64,000 bases of DNA from Myxococcales bacterium (lineage in GTDB: Bacteria > Myxococcota_A > Polyangia > Fen-1088), in contig JAGTJU010000004.1 of the NCBI GenBank assembly GCA_022184915.1, positions 666,057-730,056 on the forward strand, read 5' to 3'. Both the position numbers and the translations under genes were made by a program. The notes below the pieces were generated by a model. The model searched no databases. It saw only the letters and a program-made list of their open reading frames with translations, and was not told where the DNA came from. Of this stretch, positions 46,168-55,317 are shown one piece after another. Within the stretch, counting starts at the first letter, position 1, and every line of letters starts with the position of its first letter.

Positions 46168-47643
46168 GTGTTCGGTAAGTTTGCGAACGCCGCCGTGTGG
46201 ATAGGCCTGGTCGCCGGGGCGTTCTTCGCTGGCCGTGCCACCGCCGAGTCCGAAAAAACCTCCGCTCCGGGCAGCGGTGTGGTTACGCCGCGTCCCGTTG
46301 CGGCGCCTGAACTCGAGCCTCCGGGGGCCGTGACCCCGAGTGAAGCTCCAAACCCCGCCGAACTGCAAGCCTCCGTGGCACCGCTCGTGGCGCGGGTGAA
46401 GCAGTCGGTGGTGGCGATACAGACCTCCAAGGTGATCCGCCGGGTGGTGCGGGAGGACCCCTTCACCCAATTTCTGCGCGAGCGCTTCGGCGGCGGGGAC
46501 GCTCCTCCCGAACGCCGAGAGACCCAGCGCAGCTTGGGATCGGGGTTTCTCATCGACAAAGAGGGCACCGTACTCACCAACAACCACGTCGTGGCCGGCG
46601 CGGACGAGGTGATCGTGATCCTCGACGACGAGCGCAGCTTTCCGGCCAAGGTTCTGGGCGCCGATCCCTTCACGGACGTGGCCGTGGTGAAAATCGCCGA
46701 GCCGCCTGCGGATCTCCGCCCGGCACGTCTCGGCAACTCCGAAAAGGTGGCCGTGGGCGATTACGTCCTGGCGATCGGAAACCCGCTCGGCCTGGGGCAA
46801 ACCGTGACCATGGGCATCGTCAGCGCGAAGAACCGGTCTCTCGGGACGAAGCTCGGGGACATCGAGCCCCGGTACCAGGATTTCATCCAGACCGACGCGG
46901 CGATCAACCAAGGCAACTCGGGAGGGCCGCTCTTCAATTTTCGCGGCGAGGTCATTGGCGTCAACTCGGCCATCTTGAATCCCGCTGTGGCAATGAACGT
47001 TGGTTTCGCCATTCCCATCAATTTGGCCCAAAACGTCGCCACCCAGCTCCAGGCTTCCGGGCGGGTGGCCCGAGGATATCTCGGCGTTTCGTCAATCGAT
47101 CTCACGCCCGACCTGGCGCGCCAGTACAACCTCGACCAGACCTCGGGCGCCCTCGTGACGTCCGTGGTGGAGAGCTCGGCAGCGGCCCGTGCCGGTATTC
47201 GGCAGAACGACGTCATCGTCGAGATCGGTGATAAGTCGATCGACCGCCGGAACCAGTTGGCTCAGGCGATCGCGCAGATCGAACCAGGCAAGACGGTGAA
47301 AATCGTGTTCCTGCGCGGAGGGCAGCGCTTCGAGACCGAGGCGGTTCTGGAGGAGAAAGCCTCGGGCGAGGAGGTACTGGGCATGCGCGTCGTGCCGCTT
47401 TCGCCCGAGGAAGCCAAGCCTCTCGGCATTCGCCCGGGTCAGGGCGTGCGCGTGGTCGACGTGGACGCCAGTGCCTTTACCAGCGGCGAGCTACGCCGGG
47501 ACGACCTCATCCTCGCCGTGGACCGCACGCCCGTGACGGTCCCGCTGCTCAAGCGGCTCGAGCAGGTGTTGCTGCGAGGGGGCTGGGGCCGCTTGATCGT
47601 TCAGCGGGGCAACCGCCAGTTCGTACTTACGCTGACGGGCTAG
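46168..47643 (+). CDS. DegP/HtrA (Do-family) periplasmic serine protease
   Basis: 491 aa. Signal-anchor (VWIGLVAGAFFAGRATA) then a Ser/Pro-rich spacer, trypsin-like domain (about 75-280) with the triad His140 (TNNHVV), Asp170 (FTDVAV) and Ser251 (GNSGGP), and two PDZ domains (about 300-390, starting VARGYLGV, and 400-485). Degrades or refolds damaged envelope proteins. The uncleaved-looking N-terminus may tether it to the inner membrane as in DegS. GTG start at 46168. Its stop overlaps the stop of the convergent CoA-transferase gene by 4 bases, leaving no room for a terminator. Confidence 0.93.
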   Translation: MFGKFANAAVWIGLVAGAFFAGRATAESEKTSAPGSGVVTPRPVAAPELEPPGAVTPSEAPNPAELQASVAPLVARVKQSVVAIQTSKVIRRVVREDPFTQFLRERFGGGDAPPERRETQRSLGSGFLIDKEGTVLTNNHVVAGADEVIVILDDERSFPAKVLGADPFTDVAVVKIAEPPADLRPARLGNSEKVAVGDYVLAIGNPLGLGQTVTMGIVSAKNRSLGTKLGDIEPRYQDFIQTDAAINQGNSGGPLFNFRGEVIGVNSAILNPAVAMNVGFAIPINLAQNVATQLQASGRVARGYLGVSSIDLTPDLARQYNLDQTSGALVTSVVESSAAARAGIRQNDVIVEIGDKSIDRRNQLAQAIAQIEPGKTVKIVFLRGGQRFETEAVLEEKASGEEVLGMRVVPLSPEEAKPLGIRPGQGVRVVDVDASAFTSGELRRDDLILAVDRTPVTVPLLKRLEQVLLRGGWGRLIVQRGNRQFVLTLTG

Positions 47644-48272
47644 CCAAAGCGCACCGGTGCACCCGTGGAAGCGACGATGGCCGCGTCCGAAACGAATGGG
47701 GCACGTTCGACGCAAATGAAGTGATCGCCTGCAGGATCGAAGACGCCGAGGTCGGTGATGACCCTGTCCACGCAGGCGAGCGCCGTGACGGGAAGCGAGA
47801 GCGTCTGTACCAGCTTGGCAGCACCCTCCTTGGCCACGTGTGTTTGGAGAACCACCACGCGTCGGGCCCCCGCGGCCAGATCCATGGCGCCTCCCATGCC
47901 CGTGACCATCTTGCCCGGCACCGCCCAGTTCGCGAGATCGCCCGCCACACTCACTTCCAGTCCGCCCAGAATCGCAAGGTGTACGTGGCCGCCTCGGATC
48001 ATCGCGAAGGACAGCGCGGAATCGAAGACGCTGCCGCCGGGCTCGATGGTGACCGTTTGCTTACCGGCGTTGATCACCTGGGGATCGAGCTCGTCCTCGT
48101 AGGGGAAGGGGCCCATCCCCAAAATGCCGTTCTCCGAGTGAAGCGTGACACGCACGCCGGGAGGCACGAAGTTGGCCACCAACGTGGGCATGCCAATCCC
48201 CAAGTTGACCACCTGGCCATCGCGCAGTTCAGCTGCGGCTCTGCGCACCATGTCGTCTCGTGACCAGCTCAT
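47640..48272 (-). CDS. scoB: 3-oxoacid CoA-transferase subunit B
   Basis: 210 aa. Beta subunit of a succinyl-CoA:3-ketoacid (or acetoacetyl) CoA-transferase. The catalytic glutamate lies in HSENGILGMGP (about residues 46-56), with VVNLGIGMPT and GGLEVSVAGDLANW also matching ScoB/AtoA. ATG 48272, 4 nt after the subunit A stop, with AAAGG upstream. Last gene of the catabolic operon; its end overlaps htrA. Confidence 0.94.
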   Translation of the reverse strand: MSWSRDDMVRRAAAELRDGQVVNLGIGMPTLVANFVPPGVRVTLHSENGILGMGPFPYEDELDPQVINAGKQTVTIEPGGSVFDSALSFAMIRGGHVHLAILGGLEVSVAGDLANWAVPGKMVTGMGGAMDLAAGARRVVVLQTHVAKEGAAKLVQTLSLPVTALACVDRVITDLGVFDPAGDHFICVERAPFVSDAAIVASTGAPVRFG

Positions 48273-48276
48273 GGCT

Positions 48277-49023
48277 TCACCTTTCTTGCGGGGGCGTCCT
48301 TGGCCGGGTGGTGCGGTGTTCGATCACGTTTTTGTGGGCGGTCGCCTCGAAGATACGGTGTACGAAGAGGCCCGGAAGGTGGATGTCGTCAGGGTCGAGT
48401 TCGCCCCGGCCCACCAGGCGATCCACCTCGACCACGGTGACCGTGGCCGCCATGGCTACGAGTGGGTTGAAGTTCCGGGACGTTCGGTAAAATCGTAAGT
48501 TCCCATCGGGATCGCCCAGAGCGGCGCGTACGATCGCGAAGTCGGCACGTAGGGGGCGCTCGAATACGTGGAGACGCCCGTCGAACTCCCGTACCTCCTT
48601 GCCCTCGGCCACGATGGTGCCAACCCCCGTGGGCGTGTAGAAGCCCCCGAGGCCTGCGCCGCCGGCGCGGATGCGTTCGGCGAGCGTGCCTTGCGGGTTC
48701 AGCTCTACCTTGATCGTTCCCGTGAGGTACTGAGCTTCCAGGTCTGGGTTGCCGCCGATGAAGCTACAGATGACGTGGCTGACTTGCTGCTGCTGGAGCA
48801 ACACGGCCAGCCCCTGGCCCTGGTTCCCGCAGTTGTTGCTGATGATGGTCAGACCCTTGACTTGCCTTCGTGCGATTTCGGCAATGCAATGTTCGGCGTT
48901 GCCGCACAACCCGAATCCTCCCGCCATGACCCGCATGCCGTCGGACAGCCCCTCGAGCGCTTCGCGCGCGGAGGCCACGAGCTTACCCGAGCCTGCCTTC
49001 GTTAGGTGTTGACCTGCACTCAT
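48277..49023 (-). CDS. scoA: 3-oxoacid CoA-transferase subunit A
   Basis: 248 aa. Alpha subunit, with GMRVMAGGFGLCGNAE (CoA-binding glycine loop), ISNNCG, CSFIGGNPDLEAQYLTG and RAGGAGLGGFYTPTGVGT. AGGGAG 6 nt before ATG 49023 decides the start over a GTG at 49047. It lies 33 nt after the first aminotransferase. Together the pair activates a beta-keto acid, or regenerates acetoacetyl-CoA, using succinyl-CoA. Confidence 0.94.
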   Translation of the reverse strand: MSAGQHLTKAGSGKLVASAREALEGLSDGMRVMAGGFGLCGNAEHCIAEIARRQVKGLTIISNNCGNQGQGLAVLLQQQQVSHVICSFIGGNPDLEAQYLTGTIKVELNPQGTLAERIRAGGAGLGGFYTPTGVGTIVAEGKEVREFDGRLHVFERPLRADFAIVRAALGDPDGNLRFYRTSRNFNPLVAMAATVTVVEVDRLVGRGELDPDDIHLPGLFVHRIFEATAHKNVIEHRTTRPRTPPQER

Positions 49024-49056
49024 CGCATGCTCCCTTCGCGCTGTCACGACTGGCTG

Positions 49057-50334
49057 TTACCCCCAGATTTGATCCAGGGCGCTGCCCAGATGCGCGAGCC
49101 CCTCCTCGAGCTCTTCTTCGGAAATGACGAGGGGTGGAGCGAGGAAGACGAGGTTGTCGCGCTTGAGCACGTGAAGGTGTTTCTGCCGAAGCCCTGCGGC
49201 CAACTGCTGCATGCGGGCCGGGTGGGCGGGCCTGTCGCTGCCGGGCTCCCGCAGCTCGATTGCCCAGAGAAGGCCCAAGCCGCGTACCTCGTGAACGAAC
49301 GCGCGCGCGCGTGCCCAGGTGAGCAGGCGCTGCGAGAGCCACGCTCCGAGTTGCTCCGCTCGGGCAATGAGGGATTCTTCCTTGTAGGCGTCGATCGCGG
49401 CCACGATCGCCGCGCAGGTGAGCGGATGCGCGTAGCTGGTGAGGCCACAGCGCAAGGGGATTTGGTCGAAATGCCGTGCGATGCGCGGGCTTACCACCAC
49501 GGCGCCGCCGGGCGCATAACCGGCGGTGAGTCCTTTGCCACAAACCAAGAGATCGGGGGACGTGTGGTCGTGGTCTACCGCGAACCATCGCCCCGTCCTG
49601 CCGAAGCCGGATAACACTTCGTCAGCGATGAAGAGAACCCCGTGGCGATCGCAGATGCGGCGAATGTTCTGATAGTACCCTGCGGGTGGGGGCTCCACGC
49701 CGTTGGCGCCCACCACGCCCTCGAGCAATACGGCAGCAATGTCGTCCGGCCCTTGCGCCTCAATGAGCTCTTCGAGACCGCCGGCCCCCGGCCCTACAAG
49801 GTAGGGATCATCCCAGGGAACGCCCACGGAAACCCCGACCTCGAACCCCAGGCGTCGGGGATCGCCTGATAGGGCGAGCATGCCGAGCGTGGCGCCGTGG
49901 TAACTGCGCGTACGGTGGATGATCTTCTTGCGACCGGTGACCTGCAGAGCGATCTTGACGGCGTTCTCATTGGCTTCGGCGCCCGAGAGGCAGATGAACA
50001 CCTTGCCATCGGCCAAACCAGGGGGCGCGATCGCGAGCAGCTTTTCGGCGGCAGCGAGTTTGTCGGGGAAAACCGAGGCGGGGCTTACCACCAGGGCCCG
50101 CTCGGCGGCCGCCACGAGGGCCTGGCGCATGCCGGGATGTCCCTGCCCCAGGTTGGCGTTCCACACCATGCTGCCGAGGTCGAGCCAGCGGGCTCCATCG
50201 GCTGTCTCGAAGCGGGCGCCGCGCCCACCGGTAATGCTGAGGGGGACGGCTTCGTTCTGGGCGCTCCAGGTAAACAACGCCCGCCCGTTCTGCGCGGGCG
50301 CTGAGGAGACGGAGGGGGAGGGGGGTGTTTTCAT
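49057..50334 (-). CDS. class III PLP-dependent aminotransferase (omega-amino acid type)
   Basis: 425 aa. Fold type I aminotransferase. Cofactor and substrate blocks are SGAEANENAVKIAL, SYHGATLGMLALSG, FIADEVLSGFGRTG (PLP-binding Asp) and LLVCGKGLTAGYAPGGAVVV with the Schiff-base lysine. The family includes GABA, beta-alanine, ornithine and lysine epsilon-aminotransferases; the exact amine donor cannot be read from sequence. ATG 50334 overlaps the upstream aminotransferase stop by 4 nt. Confidence 0.9.
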   Translation of the reverse strand: MKTPPSPSVSSAPAQNGRALFTWSAQNEAVPLSITGGRGARFETADGARWLDLGSMVWNANLGQGHPGMRQALVAAAERALVVSPASVFPDKLAAAEKLLAIAPPGLADGKVFICLSGAEANENAVKIALQVTGRKKIIHRTRSYHGATLGMLALSGDPRRLGFEVGVSVGVPWDDPYLVGPGAGGLEELIEAQGPDDIAAVLLEGVVGANGVEPPPAGYYQNIRRICDRHGVLFIADEVLSGFGRTGRWFAVDHDHTSPDLLVCGKGLTAGYAPGGAVVVSPRIARHFDQIPLRCGLTSYAHPLTCAAIVAAIDAYKEESLIARAEQLGAWLSQRLLTWARARAFVHEVRGLGLLWAIELREPGSDRPAHPARMQQLAAGLRQKHLHVLKRDNLVFLAPPLVISEEELEEGLAHLGSALDQIWG

Positions 50335-51626
50335 GAGGCGTCGGTCGTCACGGCCGTGAAGATGCTGGCGGCCTCTTCTGCCTGCGGCTCCGTGATCACG
50401 AGGGGAGGAGAAAGCCTTATGGCCTTGTCGCCGCATTCCAAGACGAGAAGACCGCGCCGAAAGCAAGCCTGCGCCACGCGGGCGGCCTCGGCTGCCGAGT
50501 TGAACTCGACGCCGATCATCAAGCCGAGTCCGCGCACCTCTTCCACCTGCGGTTGGCCCATGAGCTTTTCGGTGAGCCGGGCCTTGAGTACCTGTCCCAC
50601 ACGCTCTGACGATGCGACCAACGTGCTCTCGAGAAGGTCCAACGTGGCGAGCGCCGAGGCGATACACACAGGGTTGCCGCCACAGGTGCTGCCATGGCTT
50701 CCGGCCGGCCAGGTCATCACACGCTTGCGAGCCAACAAGGCACCGAGCGGCATGCCCGAGGCGAGTCCCTTTGCCAAGGTGAAGATGTCGGGCACCACGC
50801 CAAAATGCTCGGCCGCCAGCATACGCCCCGTGCGTCCCATCCCCGACTGCACCTCATCGAAAACCAGCAGGATCCCGTGCGTGTCGCACAGGGCTCGTAG
50901 CTTCTCGAGAAAGCTCGGGTTGGGCACCACGTACCCGCCTTCGCCCAATACGGGTTCAACGACGATGGCGGCCACGTCGTCGGGGCTCACCGTGCGCTTG
51001 AAGAGTTCTTTCTCGATGAACGTGGCGTCACCGTAGGGCGCGTGAAAAACGCCGGGCAGAAGGGGGCCGAAGTGGCGGCGGTACTTCGACTTGCTGGCGG
51101 TGAGGGAGAGCGATCCGTAGGAGCGCCCATGGAAGCCCCCGCGGAACGCGATGAAGTTGGGGCGGCCCGTGTGGTGGCGGGCCAGCTTCATCGCGGCTTC
51201 GACGGCCTCGGTTCCGGAGTTCGTGAGAAAGGTCTGCCAGCCGGACGCCTGTCCTGTCGCGGCTTTCTCGAAGCCGTCGGCGATCCCTCCCAGGCGCGCG
51301 GCGAGCTCTCCGTAGCCCGGGTAAAAGAAGTCGGTGCCGCAGATGTGAATCAGCGTGCGGGCCTGGCGTGCGATGGCATCCGCCACCGTGGGATGACAGT
51401 GCCCGGTAGAGGCCGCGGCCACCCCGGCCTGCGCATCGAGGAACACATTGCCGTCGACGTCCTCCACCATGCAGCCTGAGGCGCGGGCGACCATCAACGG
51501 GTAGACGTGGATGAGTGAGGGCGAAAGGAAGGCCCTTGCTTCGGCGATGCGCGCGGCAGCTGCTGGGCCGGGGGGCGGCGTGACGATCTTGACGGGCGAT
51601 GCAGCCAAAGTCTGGAGTTCTGACAT
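50331..51626 (-). CDS. class III aminotransferase, 4-aminobutyrate/acetylornithine type
   Basis: 431 aa. Second class III enzyme of the operon, clearly different from the first. DAQAGVAAASTGHCHP, FLTNSGTEAVEAAMKLAR, RGGFHGRSYGSLSLTASK, VVEPVLGEGGYVVP, LVFDEVQSGMGRTG and TLAKGLASGMPLGA (Schiff-base Lys) match GABA/ornithine-type transaminases. GGAG lies 10 nt before ATG 51626. It sits 26 nt after the dehydrogenase stop, so both are likely co-transcribed. Confidence 0.9.
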   Translation of the reverse strand: MSELQTLAASPVKIVTPPPGPAAAARIAEARAFLSPSLIHVYPLMVARASGCMVEDVDGNVFLDAQAGVAAASTGHCHPTVADAIARQARTLIHICGTDFFYPGYGELAARLGGIADGFEKAATGQASGWQTFLTNSGTEAVEAAMKLARHHTGRPNFIAFRGGFHGRSYGSLSLTASKSKYRRHFGPLLPGVFHAPYGDATFIEKELFKRTVSPDDVAAIVVEPVLGEGGYVVPNPSFLEKLRALCDTHGILLVFDEVQSGMGRTGRMLAAEHFGVVPDIFTLAKGLASGMPLGALLARKRVMTWPAGSHGSTCGGNPVCIASALATLDLLESTLVASSERVGQVLKARLTEKLMGQPQVEEVRGLGLMIGVEFNSAAEAARVAQACFRRGLLVLECGDKAIRLSPPLVITEPQAEEAASIFTAVTTDAS

Positions 51627-51652
51627 GGGTTTTTTGCTCCGGTTCGAGGAAG

Positions 51653-53221
51653 CTAGTCCACCACGGTGCGACTCTGCTCGCGTGCGTAACAGCCAAGTGA
51701 GTACAAGCCACCGATGTTTCTTCCCGTCGACCCACTCCCTTTCCACCCCCCGAAGGGTTGAACGCCCGGCCAGGCGCCCGTGGTGGCTCCGGCGGCGCGG
51801 TTCAGGTACACAACGCCGGCTTCGATCTCGTCGACAAAGCGATCGAGCTCCTCCTGCCTGCGGCTGAAGCACCCCGCGGTAAGACCCAGCTTCGTGTCGT
51901 TGGCAAAACGCAGGGCCTCATCGAGGTCGCGCACCTTGCGGAGGTGCAACATGGGCACGAAGAGCTCGTCCTTCACCAGCGGGTGATCTTCGGGAAGACC
52001 CGTGAGCAGGGTGGGGCGTGCGAACAATCCAGCGCCGAAAGTCCCTTCGGTCAAGCGCGCCCCTCCTTCGAGCACGGCGCCTGCGCTTCGTGCAGTCTGA
52101 GCGTAGCGCTCGTAGTCTGCCAGGCTGCCTTCGGTGGCCAAGGGCCCAAGGAAGACCTCGCGTTCAACCGGATTGCCTATGTCGCTGCCGTTGACTTTGG
52201 CCCGCAGAGCGTCGATGAAGTCGTCGGCGATGGCCTCGTGGACGTAGACCCGGGAGCATGCGCTGCACTTGTGCCCGTTCATGCCGAAAGCAGCGCGGTA
52301 AACTCCCAGGACGGCGCGTTCGAGATCGGCGCTTTGCATGACGATGGCCGGGTTCTTCCCGCCCATCTCGACGATGCAGGGACGCGGAAAATCGGGAGCG
52401 AATCCCTTGTAGAGCTGGTGGAAGCCCACGTCGTACGATCCGGTGAACGTGACGCCTCCTACCCGTGCGTCGTTGAGCAAAGCTTCGCCGAATACGCGTC
52501 CGCTGCCGGTGAGCACGTTCACTACGCCTTCGGGGAAGCCTGCCTCGAGGAACAAATCCATCAGCGCGGCGCCTGTGATCGGTGATTCGGACGAAGGCTT
52601 CGTGACCACGGTGTTGCCCATCAACAACGCTGCCGCGGCGGGTGCCCCCAGCAAGGCGTAGGGAAAGTTCCAAGGCGAGATGACAGCCCACACGCCGTAA
52701 GGTCGCAGCACGCTCGTGTTCGTGTCAGAGACGCTCAGTCTGCCCATGGGTCGTACGAAGCCCTCGGCTTCCGTCATGCGGTCCACGTAGTATTCGATGA
52801 GATCGGCCGTTTCTTCCACCTCGCCAAGAGCCTCCGCGCGGTTCTTTCCCATCTCGACGATCATCAACGCCGCAAGAAAATAGCGCCGCTGCCGAATCAA
52901 GTTCGCCACGTCGCGAAGCCTCGACGCTCGTTCATGCCAGGGCGTGCGGCGCCACCCGGGGTATGCTCGATGTGCTGCTTCGATGGCGTCGTTCGCATCC
53001 GATCGGCTGGCGCTGGCGGCGTGACCCACGATGACGTTGCGATCGATGGGGCTGATGCTGGTGGTGGTGTTGCGCGTGGATCGTGTTTTTCCCGCGATCG
53101 AGAGCGACGTGGTTCGGCCGAGCATGCCTTGCACGTCGGCGAAGGCCCGCGTGAACGCGGCGCGGGCTTCGTCGTCATCAGCCGACAGCGTGACGTAAGT
53201 GACCTTAGACTCGCTGCCCAT
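51653..53221 (-). CDS. aldehyde dehydrogenase, glutamate/aminoadipate semialdehyde type (RocA/P5CDH-like)
   Basis: 522 aa. NAD(P)-dependent aldehyde dehydrogenase. WNFPYALLGAPAAAALLMGNTVVTKPS (cofactor loop), FTGSYDVG, the general-base Glu in VEMGGKNP, and catalytic Cys in GHKCSACSR are present. The C-terminus, with a GAWPGVQPFGGWKGSGSTG segment and REQSRT ending, resembles bacterial 1-pyrroline-5-carboxylate dehydrogenases. First gene of the five-gene operon with two aminotransferases and the CoA-transferase. ATG 53221 without a clear ribosome-binding site; the start could be a little upstream. Confidence 0.9.
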   Translation of the reverse strand: MGSESKVTYVTLSADDDEARAAFTRAFADVQGMLGRTTSLSIAGKTRSTRNTTTSISPIDRNVIVGHAASASRSDANDAIEAAHRAYPGWRRTPWHERASRLRDVANLIRQRRYFLAALMIVEMGKNRAEALGEVEETADLIEYYVDRMTEAEGFVRPMGRLSVSDTNTSVLRPYGVWAVISPWNFPYALLGAPAAAALLMGNTVVTKPSSESPITGAALMDLFLEAGFPEGVVNVLTGSGRVFGEALLNDARVGGVTFTGSYDVGFHQLYKGFAPDFPRPCIVEMGGKNPAIVMQSADLERAVLGVYRAAFGMNGHKCSACSRVYVHEAIADDFIDALRAKVNGSDIGNPVEREVFLGPLATEGSLADYERYAQTARSAGAVLEGGARLTEGTFGAGLFARPTLLTGLPEDHPLVKDELFVPMLHLRKVRDLDEALRFANDTKLGLTAGCFSRRQEELDRFVDEIEAGVVYLNRAAGATTGAWPGVQPFGGWKGSGSTGRNIGGLYSLGCYAREQSRTVVD

Positions 53222-53597
53222 GTATTCAGCGTATGCCCAGGGGAGCGCAGCGGCAAGTCGACACACACGCGAAACGCTACGGCGAATTCGACGGCGGCCG
53301 GCAACGTCCGCGTGCACGGGTCGGATCCGCCGTAGGTCCTGGCCTCGGCGCAGCGTGCATCGTGTGCGATACGGGCACACCAAAATCGCTGCGCACCGCC
53401 GCGGTTTGCGGACGCCTGATAACGTGACGTTTCGCACGGCACTGTGGACAAAACAGAGCCAAACCAGCCCACGGAAACCAGAGGATCTGCGCGCTTGGCA
53501 ACATCGCACGCGAAGCGTCTTTTGGCCGTTGACACCCAGGGAGCGTCTACCTATTCTCAGCGCCCTCGCGGACGTCCCGGGGGGATTAATCAGAGCA
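53222..53597. other. 376-bp divergent intergenic region, ALDH operon / HU
   Basis: No convincing gene. It holds the HU promoter (53529-53557) on the right. On the left it should contain the promoter of the catabolic operon, which I could not locate by eye. Short open frames here are antisense shadows with poor composition. Confidence 0.6.
53529..53557 (+). promoter_or_regulatory. promoter for the HU-family gene
   Basis: Consensus TTGACA (53529-53534), 17-bp spacer, TATTCT (53552-53557; 4 of 6). Transcript start near 53564, leader about 35 nt. Confidence 0.7.
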
Positions 53598-53933
53598 ATG
53601 ACTAAGGCAGAGCTCATAGAGAGGGTGGCAGCGCGGAAGGACCTTCCCCGCGGGTTGACCAAGAAGGCCTTGGCCCAGCTGGTGGATGCCGTGTTTCTGG
53701 AGATGGGCGACTACTTCATCCGAGCCCGCATTGGCAAGTCACCGCCTCGCTTTACCTACCCGGGTTTTGGGACCTTCACGAAGCGCAAGAAGAACGCGCG
53801 TACGGTGCGAAATCCTCAGACGGGTGAGCCCATCGTGATCCCCACGCAGGCAACGGTGTCGTTCACCCCCAGCCAGGACCTTAAGTCACTCATGAACGAA
53901 CTCGGCCAACCTCGCCGAGCTCGGCAGCGCTGA
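53598..53933 (+). CDS. HU/IHF-family DNA-binding protein
   Basis: 111 aa, about 20 longer than E. coli HU. N-terminal MTKAELIERVAARKDLP, then GLTKKALAQLVDAVFLEMGDY (helical dimer core), FTYPGFGTFTKRKKNARTVRNPQTGEPIVIP (beta-arm with the conserved RNPQTGE) and VSFTPSQDLKSLMN. An insertion in the middle (IRARIGKSPPR) is longer than usual, and the tail is basic. Nucleoid architectural protein. ATG 53598 gives the canonical start. Confidence 0.9.
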   Translation: MTKAELIERVAARKDLPRGLTKKALAQLVDAVFLEMGDYFIRARIGKSPPRFTYPGFGTFTKRKKNARTVRNPQTGEPIVIPTQATVSFTPSQDLKSLMNELGQPRRARQR

Positions 53934-54023
53934 GGCCACGCGGATCCCCGCCTGTCCCAGATATGGCTTCGGGAGGCGCTCTCGTTCTGGCGCAAGGTCG
54001 TGCAGGGACTAAACTGCAGCCTG

Positions 54024-54914
54024 ATGGTCCTCTCGCAGCGCCCTCCCTTCGTGTATTTTCGACGACGGCTCCGGCGTGTTCTCGTCGGAGCGAGCCTTGC
54101 GGTGCTCCTCGCCCCCGCGTTGGCTTGGGCGAAGCCCTTGGGCTTTGCCGTCATCGATCCTGAGCTCGAGCGTGGGGGAGCCGCATCGTCCTCGCAGATC
54201 GACGCGCTGATGCGCCGAATGGAGTCGGCAGCGGGCCTTCCCGCGGGAACCTTGCGGGGGCAGGGCTTCAACTCCTTCGAGTCGGCCGAGGCTCAGCTCG
54301 CCAAGGGACAGGTCGCGTTTGCCCTGGCACCAGCGTACGCTTTTGCGAAACTTTGGAAGCGCGGCGGCGTTCAGGTCATGGGTTATGCGGGAGGGCTCGA
54401 TCCGAAAGCGAAGACGTACAAGCTCGTCGCGCGCTCAGCCGATCCGGTCGGCCCCGCGATCCATCAGCACCCTGGCTTGCGCCTGGCGACGAAGGAGCGG
54501 GATCTCCAGTGGCTCAACGTGGTGTTCGACGGATTGTTGAACCCGACGAGGCATTTTCGCGAGATCGTGCAGACCCAGTCCGAGGCAGAGGCGCTCGACG
54601 CCGTGGAGGCCGGCAAGGCCGATGTCGCCTTGGTCTGGGCGGAGCATCTCTCTCGGCACAAAGCGCAGGTGGGGACCAATCGTCCGCTACGGATTGCGTA
54701 CACGTCGGGGGAGTTTCCGCCGCCTGCATTGCTCACCTTGCGGGGGCGTGCCCCGGGTAAGTTGGTCAAGGCCCTCACAAAGGCACTACCAGAGGTGTGC
54801 AAAGGACAGGACCACATCGACGTTTGCGCTGACCTGGGCTTTTTCTCCCTGGTCGTCGGCCCTCACGAACTGCATCCGCACGCGGCGTATAAATACGACA
54901 AGTACAAGATGTAG
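54024..54914 (+). CDS. PhnD/SsuA-like periplasmic solute-binding protein
   Basis: About 296 aa with a signal peptide ([18 protein letters not shown], cleaved before KPLGF). The body looks like a type II periplasmic binding protein of the PhnD family (phosphate/phosphonate/phosphite binding): [59 protein letters not shown]. No permease or ATPase gene is adjacent, so it may act as a sensor or orphan binding protein. The start is uncertain; a GTG at 54000 is also in frame. Confidence 0.7.
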   Translation: MVLSQRPPFVYFRRRLRRVLVGASLAVLLAPALAWAKPLGFAVIDPELERGGAASSSQIDALMRRMESAAGLPAGTLRGQGFNSFESAEAQLAKGQVAFALAPAYAFAKLWKRGGVQVMGYAGGLDPKAKTYKLVARSADPVGPAIHQHPGLRLATKERDLQWLNVVFDGLLNPTRHFREIVQTQSEAEALDAVEAGKADVALVWAEHLSRHKAQVGTNRPLRIAYTSGEFPPPALLTLRGRAPGKLVKALTKALPEVCKGQDHIDVCADLGFFSLVVGPHELHPHAAYKYDKYKM

Positions 54915-54973
54915 CGGCCCGGAGGTCACGGGGGCCCGCGCGCGGGCGCCTCGGATTCTGTAAACTCCGCGCC

Positions 54974-55303
54974 ATGGTGCAGAGCTCAACCCAAGGACTG
55001 TTCATCGTCCACGTATTCGTTCACGTTCTCCCGGAGCACGTGGCGGCTTTTCAGCAGGCGACGCGCGTCAACGCGGAGGCCAGCGTGAAGGAACCCGGGA
55101 TCGCCCGCTTCGACGTGCTCGCCGATCGTGACGATCCAACGCGCTTCGTACTGGTGGAAGTGTACCGCGATGCCGCAGCCCCTGCGGCCCACAAGGACAC
55201 TGCGCACTATCAGGTGTGGCGCGATACGGTCGCGCCGATGATGGCTTCACCCCGACACAGCCAGCGGTTCACCAACCTTTATCCCGGCGACGACGGCTTC
55301 TGA
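54974..55303 (+). CDS. ABM-domain (antibiotic biosynthesis monooxygenase / LsrG-like) protein
   Basis: 109 aa, single ferredoxin-like dimeric alpha/beta-barrel. [57 protein letters not shown] spans residues about 10-66, with the usual [12 protein letters not shown] helix after it. LsrG (autoinducer-2 breakdown) and cofactor-free monooxygenases share this fold; the specific reaction is not predictable. It lies 14 nt upstream of the iron-type dehydrogenase gene, so the two are probably one unit. Confidence 0.87.
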   Translation: MVQSSTQGLFIVHVFVHVLPEHVAAFQQATRVNAEASVKEPGIARFDVLADRDDPTRFVLVEVYRDAAAPAAHKDTAHYQVWRDTVAPMMASPRHSQRFTNLYPGDDGF

Positions 55304-55317
55304 CAAGGCCACCTGCG

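Noticed and set aside
53277-53504. Small minus-strand gene in the HU/ALDH gap
   Set aside because: No ribosome-binding site, low-complexity composition, and it would be antisense to the HU promoter region.
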